In this document: positions 8,182 to 15,834 of the stretch, piece by piece
Position numbering within the stretch: the stretch's first letter is position 1
How the letters are laid out: the number at the start of each line of letters is the position of its first letter
Source of the DNA: an uncultured Treponema sp.
GTDB lineage: Bacteria > Spirochaetota > Spirochaetia > Treponematales > Treponemataceae
Direction: 5' to 3'
DNA length: 58,323 nt
Assembly: GCA_937877535.1 (NCBI GenBank)
Contig: CALFJF010000016.1
Span: forward strand, 1 to 58,323
The notes under the pieces: generated by a model
Database searches by the model: none
Seen by the model: the letters and a program-made list of their open reading frames with translations, nothing else
What the model was told of the DNA's origin: nothing
Made by a program: the position numbers and the translations under genes

Positions 8182-8898
8182 ATGGCGCACATTGAACTTT
8201 GTTCCGTTTCAAAAATATATTCGATGGGGAGCATTTCGGTAAAGGCGGTTGACGGCGTGAGTCTTTCGTTTGAAAAAGGCGACTTTGCTGCAATTTCAGG
8301 TCCTTCTGGTTCTGGAAAATCGACGCTTTTGAACATAATTGGACTTGTGGACGTGCCGTCTAGCGGAAAAGTTATTTTGGACGGAATCGACGTTTATTCA
8401 AAAATCGACCTTTCGTCCCGAATTTCTGCAAGGCTCGATTCAAAACTCACGTCGATACGAAGGCAAAAAATCGGTTTTATTTTTCAGACTTTCAATTTGA
8501 TTCCCGTTTTGTCGGTTCGAGAAAACGTTTCGTTTCCGCTCAAACTCGGTCAATCAAACATGAATCGAAAAGAGGAAAAAGAATGGGTCGATTTTCTTCT
8601 TGAAAAAGTGGGACTAACAGACCGCGCTTCTCATAAACCGCATGAACTTTCGGGCGGGCAACGGCAACGAGTTGCAATCGCGCGTGCGCTTTCCACAAAT
8701 GCGTCGATTGTGCTTGCCGACGAACCGACTGCAAATCTTGACAGTAAAAACGGCGAGCAAATTCTTGCGCTGATGAAAAAACTCAACGAAGAAATCGGCA
8801 CGACGTTTGTGTTTTCTACGCATGACGCAAAAATCGTTTCGATGTCGAACCGCGTTGTTCACATTTCTGACGGAAAAATCCAAGGAAAAATGCAATGA
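8182..8898 (+). CDS. ABC transporter ATP-binding protein (LolD/MacB type)
   Basis: The 238-residue protein has a complete ATPase core: Walker A GPSGSGKST (40-48), a Q-loop at FQTFNLIP, signature LSGGQ (156-160), Walker B IVLADE (176-181), a D-loop NLDS and an H-loop STHDA. It resembles the LolD/MacB/FtsE class, which drives lipoprotein release, efflux or cell-wall hydrolase control through a separate permease. No permease gene is next to it. Instead its stop overlaps the start of a GH25 lipoprotein gene by 4 bp (ATGA), so the two are translationally coupled. The permease must be encoded elsewhere, or this ATPase works in an unusual way. Confidence 0.88.
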   Translation: MAHIELCSVSKIYSMGSISVKAVDGVSLSFEKGDFAAISGPSGSGKSTLLNIIGLVDVPSSGKVILDGIDVYSKIDLSSRISARLDSKLTSIRRQKIGFIFQTFNLIPVLSVRENVSFPLKLGQSNMNRKEEKEWVDFLLEKVGLTDRASHKPHELSGGQRQRVAIARALSTNASIVLADEPTANLDSKNGEQILALMKKLNEEIGTTFVFSTHDAKIVSMSNRVVHISDGKIQGKMQ

Positions 8899-9731
8899 AA
8901 ATAAAATCAAACATCTCGATTTTGTTGCTTTTGATTTTTTTGACTTCTTGCACGAGTTTAGGCGTGATAAATCCAGACGGCACAATGGCTTTTAAGGATG
9001 CAAGCGGAAAAAAACACGTGATGACCGTAAATCCCGCTGTGCCAAAAAATCCGTACAACAAAGAATCTTGGAAAAAAGACGGCGACAAAATGTTTTATGA
9101 AGGCGATGCTCGATTTCGCTCAAGAATGGGGCTTGATATTTCAAGGCACGACGGAAACGTTGACTGGCAAGCCGTTCGCGCGGCGGGATTTGAGTTTGTG
9201 ATTTTGAGAATCGGCTACAGGCGGTATCAAAAAGGAACGCTCGAAATTGATGAGCGATTCCGCGAGAATTTTAAGGCGGCCAGAGATGCGGGACTTGAAA
9301 TCGGCGTGTACATTTATTCGCAGGCGATAACCGAAGAAGAGGCTTTGGAGGAAGCGGAACTCGTTTTGGAAGAACTCAAAGGCGAAAAACTCGAACTTCC
9401 CGTTGTGTTTGACCCAGAAAACGTTCCGTGGGAGTGGGCGAGAACGGACGACATTTCAGGCGAGCAATTTACAAAAAATTCCGTTGTTTTTTGCAATAGA
9501 ATAAAAGAAGCGGGGTACAAGCCGATGATTTACGCGAATATGCTTTGGGAAGCGTTTACGCTTGACCTGTCGCGGCTTTCGGGCATTCCGCTGTGGTACG
9601 CAGATTACGAAGACGTGCCACAGTCGCCTTACGATTTTGAGTTTTGGCAGTACTCGGCTTTTGGAAACGTCCCCGGTTGCACCGAGCAACGAACCGATTT
9701 GGACGTGCAACTTATCCGTGTAGAAAAATAA
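8895..9731 (+). CDS. GH25 lysozyme-family lipoprotein
   Basis: The signal peptide ends in the lipobox LTSC with the lipidated Cys at residue 19, so the mature protein is membrane-anchored. The GH25 domain starts at MGLDISRHDG and includes GFEFVILRIGYR, GVYIYS, the acidic pair in VFDPEN and FWQYS. GH25 enzymes cut peptidoglycan between MurNAc and GlcNAc. In the family the active site usually reads D-x-E, and here it is D-P-E. It overlaps the upstream ABC ATPase by 4 bp, which suggests a shared task in envelope remodelling. Confidence 0.87.
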   Translation: MKIKSNISILLLLIFLTSCTSLGVINPDGTMAFKDASGKKHVMTVNPAVPKNPYNKESWKKDGDKMFYEGDARFRSRMGLDISRHDGNVDWQAVRAAGFEFVILRIGYRRYQKGTLEIDERFRENFKAARDAGLEIGVYIYSQAITEEEALEEAELVLEELKGEKLELPVVFDPENVPWEWARTDDISGEQFTKNSVVFCNRIKEAGYKPMIYANMLWEAFTLDLSRLSGIPLWYADYEDVPQSPYDFEFWQYSAFGNVPGCTEQRTDLDVQLIRVEK

Positions 9732-9760
9732 ATCGCTCAAAAAAAATGCGATTCTTGTCA

Positions 9761-9799
9761 AAAAAACGGCGCACGAGGATTTTTTGTGCGCCGTTTTTT
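9761..9799. terminator. Bidirectional terminator
   Basis: The hairpin ACGGCGCAC/GTGCGCCGT (9766-9774, 9786-9794) is flanked by A and T runs. It separates the convergent GH25 and IMP cyclohydrolase genes and can serve both. Confidence 0.8.
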
Positions 9800-9804
9800 G
9801 ATTT

Positions 9805-10542
9805 TTATTGCAATGTATTTTTATTAAAAATGAAGTCGCGGTATTCTCCCGTTTTGATTTTGATTTCGCGCACAAAAAGCGAAACTTTGTTTTCTTCGTT
9901 GAGCGAAACCCAAATTTCGTTTGCGATTTTTTCTGCCGAACCGCAAAGCGAAACTGCTACAGGCTCTCCAGAAAACGAAGGCAGCGGCGAGCCGTCTTTT
10001 TCATACGTGTGAATGAATCGCCCGATTCCTTTTTGCGCGTTTTCGTAGCAAAACGTCTCTCGAACCGTGCTTTCTGGATTTCCCGCATCGCTTTTTAGAA
10101 TTGAAAGCGAAAGGTCGAGTTTTCCGCTTTCAAAATCGAGCAGCGCGCTAATTCGCGGCGTGTAATTGGGAGCGTCGTGTTCGTATTTTCGCGTTTGAAG
10201 CGATTTTTCAAACGACTTTCCTTCCTTTAGACCTTCAAAAATCGTGTCAGTTTGGTCGCCGTTTGTTACGATGTGTTTTTTTTCAAACTGCCTGACTGCG
10301 GCGTAAATGATGAGCGAAGGGTCGCCAGCAACGAGTTTTTCGTCGGCGGGCTTTGTGCGAACGACTTCCGTTCCGTCTTCCGCGCTTTCTTTTACAAACA
10401 CGCGATTTCGACTTCCCGCGCTCCGTCCCATCGTCCAGTACGCAACAATCGCGTGTTCGCCGTCTTCCGCGACCCCCGCAACAATTCCGCGCCCAGGATA
10501 CGAGTTCGATTTCAATAATTCTTCAAGCGATTCTTTTTTCAT
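9805..10542 (-). CDS. IMP cyclohydrolase (PurO-type family)
   Basis: The 245-residue protein matches the stand-alone IMP cyclohydrolase family, with NSYPGRGIVAG near the start, YWTMGRSAGSRNR, GDPSLIIYAA and APNYTPRISA. These enzymes close the ring in the last step of purine synthesis, FAICAR to IMP, without the PurH fusion. The assignment rests on motif memory. AAAGGAG lies at good spacing before the ATG. It is a single-gene unit convergent with the GH25 gene and divergent from the chemotaxis receptor. Confidence 0.75.
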   Translation of the reverse strand: MKKESLEELLKSNSYPGRGIVAGVAEDGEHAIVAYWTMGRSAGSRNRVFVKESAEDGTEVVRTKPADEKLVAGDPSLIIYAAVRQFEKKHIVTNGDQTDTIFEGLKEGKSFEKSLQTRKYEHDAPNYTPRISALLDFESGKLDLSLSILKSDAGNPESTVRETFCYENAQKGIGRFIHTYEKDGSPLPSFSGEPVAVSLCGSAEKIANEIWVSLNEENKVSLFVREIKIKTGEYRDFIFNKNTLQ

Positions 10543-10777
10543 AGATTTCTCCTTTTGTTTTTTTTAAGTCTAGCGGATTTTGATTTTTGTGTCTTTTTGA
10601 AAAAACCGAAGATTGATTTTGATTCGCTTCAAATAACTAAAAAAATCTTAAAAAGTAGCGTTCATACGAAATGCTTTCTTTGACTTTTAAGGTTTTTCGT
10701 TCAATAATAGAATTGTTCCTCAAAAGGTCAAATAAAAATCCGAGGGATTTTTTTTAAGATAATTCAAGGGATTTTTG

Positions 10778-12997
10778 GTGAAGTCGATGAAAGAGAAAAA
10801 AGTTAAGAGCAAAAAAGAAAAGCCTGCAAAAACAAAAAAAGCCACAAAAATGCGCGAAGGAAAACAAACCCGCTCGCTCAAAAGGTTGAAAAAGGGAATG
10901 CCCAAAAACGGCAGTTTTACGCGCTCGCTTGCGTTCAAAATGGAAGTTGCCGTTGTAGTGCTTTTGACCGTGTTTTTTTCCGCACTTGTTGTAGTTCTTT
11001 CGCTTTCGATTCGGCGTGATAATATTTCGTCTTATTCAAGTCTTTCCTCGTCAATCGTTGACCGCTCGTCTGCGGCTCTCACGTATTGGCTCAACAGTTA
11101 TTTCAAAGATTTGCGCGTTTTTACAAAAAACTCGATTTTTCTTGAAGGCGACATCGAAAAAATCCGCGAGTTTATGATGACAAACAGGCGACTCATCGGA
11201 GAGGATTTTGATTTTGTGGGAGTCAGCGATTTGGACGGCAATTTTTACACGACTTCTGGCGACGTTATGCAAATGCGCGGAACGCAAGCGTTCAAAGACA
11301 TCGTTGAGCGTGGACTTGGAATGAGCATAACAGACCCCGTTGTGGACAGTAAGCACGGAACGATTTTTTATGCCGCCGTTCCTGCCGTTGACCGAAATGG
11401 CATTCTCTTTGGATTTTTTGCGGGCGCGGTTCCGGTAAAAATCATCGCAAACGAACTTTCTCACATAAAAGTCGGAGAAACGGGCTACGGATTTGCCGTC
11501 GGTTCAGACGGCACGGTGATTGCGCATCCAGACCAGTCGATTGCAATGACTCCTTTTGCTGCTCTTGAAGATTCTGCTGCGCCAATCGGATTCAAAGAAA
11601 TCGTTTCAGAAATGCTCAAATGGAAACCTGGAAGCGGGTTTTTGCACGACAAAACGAGCGGGCGCGTGGAATACGCATTTTTTTGTCCGATAAAAGACAC
11701 AAAATGGGCAATCGGATTTGTCATTCCAGAGGCGGAAGTGCTTGCGTCGGCGCGGAGAAACGGGCTTACCATCGCGCTTTGTAGTTTTGTCATCGCGGTG
11801 CTTTTGATAATTTTCATCGGCATCTACATGAAAATTTTGCTTCGACCGCTCAATCATCTCAAATATTCGATTTTGGAAATCGCTTCGGGAGATGCGGATT
11901 TGACGAAAAAACTCGTCATAAAAAGCAAAGACGAAATCGGAGGAGTCGTTCAAGGATTCAATGCGTTTGTGGAAAATTTGCGGCGAATTATTAGCGAAAT
12001 AAAGACTTCCAAGGAGATTTTGCATACAGTCGATGCGAATATGCAGCAAACAACGCTTGAAACTGCGGAGTCGATTTCAAAAATCGCGTCGAATATCGAC
12101 ATGGTTACGGCGCAAATCGAAAGTCAGAGCGAAAGCGTTGATGGCACGGCGGACGTTGTTACAAAAATTGCGAACAACATCGAACATCTAAATCGACTCA
12201 TCGAAAATCAAGTTTCGAGCGTAACGCAAGCGAGTAGCGCAATCGAGCAAATGCTTGGAAATATAACGAGCGTTTCGGCGAGTACCGAAAAAATGGCAAC
12301 GGCGTTTTCAAAACTCGAAGAATACACTCAAAACGGAATCCAAAAGCAAAATGCTGTGAACGAGCAGATTTCGCAAATTGAGGAGCAGAGCATGATGCTC
12401 TTTACGGCGAATAAAACGATTTCAAAAATTGCGAGCGAAACGAATCTTCTTGCGATGAATGCGGCGATTGAAGCGGCACACGCAGGTTGGGCGGGGCGCG
12501 GATTTAGCGTTGTTGCTGACGAAATCCGTGCGCTTTCTGAAACGTCTAGTAAGCAGTCAAAAACGATTGGCGCGGAACTAAAGCGCATTCAAGCGAGCAT
12601 TGAAGCGGTTGTTGAAAGTTCGGGCGAGGCAAAAATGGCGTTCAACGCGGTGAGTGAAAACATCTCGCAAACGGATTCGCTTGTGCGCCAAATTCGAGGC
12701 GCAATGGAAGAAAGCACTCGTGGAAGTCATCAAATTACGGATGCGCTTCGCGCAATGAACGAAAGTTCGGCGGAAGTGCGCACGTCTTCTGGAGAAATGA
12801 GCGCGGGAAATCAAACGATTCTTGGCGAAGTGCAACGTCTTCAAGAAGCAACGCAAGCAATGCGCGAATCAATCGAACACATGAGTTCAAGCGCGCATCA
12901 AATTGACGCGAACGGCACCACTTTGAGCGAGATTTCTGGCACGATGCAAAAGTCGATAAGTCAAATCGGTCGCCAAATCGACCAATTCAAAGTGTAA
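10778..12997 (+). CDS. Methyl-accepting chemotaxis protein
   Basis: The 739-residue receptor begins with an unusually long Lys/Arg-rich cytoplasmic tail of about 50 residues. A membrane helix, a periplasmic dCache-like sensor (about 78-325), a second helix near 330-350, a HAMP domain and a signalling coiled coil follow. The hairpin tip reads AAHAGWAGRGFSVVADE; the family normally has Glu or another small or polar residue where Trp stands here. GTG 10778 is chosen as start because AAGGG (10766-10770) is 7 nt upstream; TTG 10775 and ATG 10787 are alternatives. The ligand cannot be read from sequence. Confidence 0.92.
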   Translation: MKSMKEKKVKSKKEKPAKTKKATKMREGKQTRSLKRLKKGMPKNGSFTRSLAFKMEVAVVVLLTVFFSALVVVLSLSIRRDNISSYSSLSSSIVDRSSAALTYWLNSYFKDLRVFTKNSIFLEGDIEKIREFMMTNRRLIGEDFDFVGVSDLDGNFYTTSGDVMQMRGTQAFKDIVERGLGMSITDPVVDSKHGTIFYAAVPAVDRNGILFGFFAGAVPVKIIANELSHIKVGETGYGFAVGSDGTVIAHPDQSIAMTPFAALEDSAAPIGFKEIVSEMLKWKPGSGFLHDKTSGRVEYAFFCPIKDTKWAIGFVIPEAEVLASARRNGLTIALCSFVIAVLLIIFIGIYMKILLRPLNHLKYSILEIASGDADLTKKLVIKSKDEIGGVVQGFNAFVENLRRIISEIKTSKEILHTVDANMQQTTLETAESISKIASNIDMVTAQIESQSESVDGTADVVTKIANNIEHLNRLIENQVSSVTQASSAIEQMLGNITSVSASTEKMATAFSKLEEYTQNGIQKQNAVNEQISQIEEQSMMLFTANKTISKIASETNLLAMNAAIEAAHAGWAGRGFSVVADEIRALSETSSKQSKTIGAELKRIQASIEAVVESSGEAKMAFNAVSENISQTDSLVRQIRGAMEESTRGSHQITDALRAMNESSAEVRTSSGEMSAGNQTILGEVQRLQEATQAMRESIEHMSSSAHQIDANGTTLSEISGTMQKSISQIGRQIDQFKV

Positions 12998-13007
12998 ATC
13001 TTGGTCG
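12979..13007 (+). terminator. Weak hairpin after the chemotaxis receptor
   Basis: CGACCAA (12979-12985) and TTGGTCG (13001-13007) pair across the stop codon of the receptor gene. The T-run after it is poor, so termination may be inefficient. Confidence 0.3.
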
Positions 13008-13073
13008 TTGCGGTTTCTTTGAACTCGTCAACTTGAGCGATTCGTTATCGAACAAGTCATTACAGAAAAAGGA

Positions 13074-13090
13074 AGTCGTTTTGAACGACT
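13074..13090 (+). promoter_or_regulatory. Hairpin in the leader of the FAD oxidoreductase gene
   Basis: AGTCGTT-TTG-AACGACT is a perfect 7-bp stem ending 10 nt before the ATG at 13101. It overlaps the only Shine-Dalgarno-like run (AAAGGAAG, 13068-13075), so it could modulate translation. Confidence 0.4.
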
Positions 13091-13100
13091 AAAAAGATGT

Positions 13101-14762
13101 ATGGATTTTTCAGTTTCTATTTCCGTAAAACCGTCAGAAGAAAATGATTTTGATTTGATTCAAAAATTCGTTCTTTTGGCGGCAAAAAATAGTTCCCCTC
13201 AGATTGTGCGCGTTTTTTTTGACGGGCGCGATTCAATTCCAGAAAAAATCGAAAAAAGCGATTGCATTGCCGTTTTTGAAAAAAAATCAATAGACGCGCG
13301 GCACGGAAAAGTCAAAATTCTGTTGCGGTATCGAATTTTTGCGGGCGAAAAACCTCAAGAACAAAACGCACTTCCGTTGTGGAAAACGGCGCACGGCTCT
13401 CATTCTGTGATTATTGTGGGGTCAGGACCTGCGGGACTTTTTGCGGCATTGCGTCTTTTGGAAGCGGGCGTAAAGCCCGTAATCGTTGAGCGGGGCGAAC
13501 GCGCGGACGAGCGCACGGCTTCGGTAAAAAATCTTTGCGAGGCGGGAACATTAAACGCGGAGTCGAATTTTTGTTTTGGAGAAGGTGGCGCGGGGACTTT
13601 TTCTGACGGAAAACTCTACACGCGAAGCACAAAGCGCGGCGATATTTCAAAAATCTACCGCATTTTTGTGGAATTTGGCGCAGACGAGCGGATTATGACT
13701 GATGCGCATCCGCACATTGGAACAGACCGCCTTCCTTCGATAATTCGTGCGATTCGCGAAAAAATCATTTCTCTTGGCGGCGAGTTTTTGTTCAAAACGA
13801 AGTGTGTCGATTTTATTTTGGACGAGCCAAACGTAAAAACGCTCGACGAAAAAAAGAAAATTCGTGGAATTGTGGTCGAAAAAGACGGCGAGCGGCGCGA
13901 GATTTTTGGAGACGCGGTGATTCTTGCCACAGGACATTCTGCGATTGATATTTATTCGCTTATTGCACGTGTTTCTCCTAATTCTATTGAGGCAAAAACG
14001 TTTGCCGTTGGCGTTCGAGTGGAGCATCCGCGCGCTCTCATTGACGCAATTCAATTTCACGGAAAAATGACTTCCAGCGCGGCAGAATATCGCCTTACGA
14101 CGCAAATTGATTCGCGCGGCGTTTACAGTTTTTGTATGTGTCCGGGCGGCTCGGTTGTTCCGTGCGCAACGGCGGAAAATCAAATTGTTGTAAACGGAAT
14201 GAGTGCGGCGGCTCGAAACGGTGCCTGGAGCAATTCGGCAATCGTTGTTGAAACGCGCCCTGATGACATTCCAGAGGAGTTTTTGAAAAAGGCGGAAGAA
14301 ATTGGAAGTCGCGCACTTTTGGGGCTTTTGTGGCGAACTCATTTGGAAGAAGAAACGGCGAAGCGCGGAAGCGGGCAAAACGCTCCGTCTCAGCGGCTCA
14401 CGGATTTTCTTTTGCACCAGTTTTCCGATTCGCTTCCTCCAACGAGTTACGCGCCTGGTCTTGTTTCAAGCAGACTTGATGAGTGGCTTCCAAAATCGAT
14501 TTCTCTTAGATTGCAAGCGGCTTTTGGTGAGTTTGAAAAATCGATGAAAGGTTTTGTAACGCAAGAAGCCGTTTTGATTGCAAGCGAAACGCGAACAAGT
14601 ACGCCCGTTAGAATCCTTCGCGACAAAGAAAGCCTTGAAAGCATTGGAATTGCGCGGTTGTATCCGTCTGGAGAGGGCGCGGGATATTCTGGCGGAATCG
14701 GTTCTTCTGCAATGGACGGCGAGCGAGTGGCAGCAAAAGTTCTTGAAAACATAATGGGTTAG
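13101..14762 (+). CDS. FAD-dependent oxidoreductase (COG2509-type)
   Basis: The N-terminal domain (about 95 residues) precedes a dinucleotide-binding motif at VGSGPAGLFAALRL and then GEGGAGTFSDGKLYTR, HPHIGTDRLP and a C-terminal SGGIGSSAMDG stretch. This 553-residue arrangement is the conserved NAD(FAD)-utilising dehydrogenase family, found in many anaerobes and of unsettled biochemical role. The C-terminal glycine-rich block is the usual closing FAD contact. The gene has no obvious partner. pyrF follows after 76 bp that contain a triple 10-bp tandem repeat. Confidence 0.85.
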   Translation: MDFSVSISVKPSEENDFDLIQKFVLLAAKNSSPQIVRVFFDGRDSIPEKIEKSDCIAVFEKKSIDARHGKVKILLRYRIFAGEKPQEQNALPLWKTAHGSHSVIIVGSGPAGLFAALRLLEAGVKPVIVERGERADERTASVKNLCEAGTLNAESNFCFGEGGAGTFSDGKLYTRSTKRGDISKIYRIFVEFGADERIMTDAHPHIGTDRLPSIIRAIREKIISLGGEFLFKTKCVDFILDEPNVKTLDEKKKIRGIVVEKDGERREIFGDAVILATGHSAIDIYSLIARVSPNSIEAKTFAVGVRVEHPRALIDAIQFHGKMTSSAAEYRLTTQIDSRGVYSFCMCPGGSVVPCATAENQIVVNGMSAAARNGAWSNSAIVVETRPDDIPEEFLKKAEEIGSRALLGLLWRTHLEEETAKRGSGQNAPSQRLTDFLLHQFSDSLPPTSYAPGLVSSRLDEWLPKSISLRLQAAFGEFEKSMKGFVTQEAVLIASETRTSTPVRILRDKESLESIGIARLYPSGEGAGYSGGIGSSAMDGERVAAKVLENIMG

Positions 14763-14780
14763 AAAAAAAATCGTTTTGTC

Positions 14781-14810
14781 AAAAAGGTCTAAAAAGGTCT
14801 AAAAAGGTCT
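14781..14810 (+). repeat. Three tandem copies of AAAAAGGTCT
   Basis: Three exact 10-bp units lie head to tail, about 30 bp before pyrF. A fourth unit is partly preserved (AACAGAAG follows). The 10-bp period matches one DNA helical turn, so the copies could present a protein on one face of the DNA, or they could be slippage products. Confidence 0.8.
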
Positions 14811-14838
14811 AACAGAAGAAGATTGTAAGGAGAAAAAA

Positions 14839-15765
14839 ATGAAACACGTAATGGAGATTTTGCGGGAAAAAGCGGAAAAAGACGGTCCTCTTTGCGTGGG
14901 ACTTGACACGTCGCCTTTGTACATTCCAAAACCGCTCATAAAAATTCTGGGCGGAGAAGCGGAGGCGGTTCTTGAGTACAACAAAGAAATCGTGCGGCGA
15001 CTTGCTAGCGACGGTTCTGCTTCGTGTTGCAAAATTCAAATTGCGTATTACGAGGCGATGGGACTTGAGGGATTGCGCGTTTACGCCGAAACGATTCGTG
15101 CGGTAAAAGACGCAGGACTTACTGTGATTTCAGACGTAAAACGTGGAGACATCGCGGATACGGCTCGTGCGTATGCGCGTGCGCATTTTTCTGGCGATTT
15201 TGAGTCAGATATAATTACTGTAAATCCGTATATGGGATTTGACACGCTTACGCCTTTCACGGATTTTTGTAAACCGCCTGAAGGAAAAGGCATTTTTGTT
15301 CTTTTGAGAACGTCGAATCCTGGAATGAACGACATCGAAAATCAAACATTGCAAGACGGCTCTCTTGTGCTTGAAAAAGTCGGCGGCGAGTTGGAGAAAA
15401 TTCGTTCTTCTTTTCAATCGCTGTATCCAGAATGCGTTTGCCCGCCTGTTGGCGCGGTCGTTGGTTGCACCGAGGAAGCGGATGCCAAAAAACTCCGCGA
15501 TGAGCATCCTGAAATTTTTTTCTTGATTCCGGGTTATGGCGCGCAAGGTGGCGCGGCAAAAATCGCGGCAACGCTTCTTTTAAAAGCGGGCGGAGTCGTG
15601 AACTCAAGTCGCGGGATTTTGTGCGCGTGGCAAAAAGACGCGGAACTTTCTGAAAAAATGGAAAGCGGAACGCTCTGCCTCAAAGAAATCGCGGACAGCG
15701 CGGCAAAAGCGGCTCTTTTTGCAAAAAACGATTTGCTTTCTGCAAAAGCGGCTCTCGAAAAATAA
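14839..15765 (+). CDS. pyrF: Orotidine-5'-phosphate decarboxylase
   Basis: PyrF converts OMP to UMP. The catalytic lysine/aspartate motif DVKRGDIADT is intact, with VGLDTSP near the N-terminus and a GYGAQGG phosphate-binding loop near the C-terminus. At 308 residues it belongs to the longer subfamily 2 rather than the 230-residue E. coli type. AAGGAG precedes the ATG. Downstream is the fused dihydroorotate dehydrogenase, so the pair covers the last part of pyrimidine synthesis; pyrE is not in the window. Confidence 0.93.
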   Translation: MKHVMEILREKAEKDGPLCVGLDTSPLYIPKPLIKILGGEAEAVLEYNKEIVRRLASDGSASCCKIQIAYYEAMGLEGLRVYAETIRAVKDAGLTVISDVKRGDIADTARAYARAHFSGDFESDIITVNPYMGFDTLTPFTDFCKPPEGKGIFVLLRTSNPGMNDIENQTLQDGSLVLEKVGGELEKIRSSFQSLYPECVCPPVGAVVGCTEEADAKKLRDEHPEIFFLIPGYGAQGGAAKIAATLLLKAGGVVNSSRGILCAWQKDAELSEKMESGTLCLKEIADSAAKAALFAKNDLLSAKAALEK

Positions 15766-15834
15766 AAAAGGGCGGTTTGAGATTTCTAAAAATTTTTCAA
15801 TTTTGTAAACAGGTCAAACATATCGGAGGAAAAA

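Noticed and set aside
8006..8293. 95-codon minus-strand frame with HSELVSES and LKRVQHD strings
   Set aside because: These strings are translations of the palindromic repeat at 7998-8121, not a gene.
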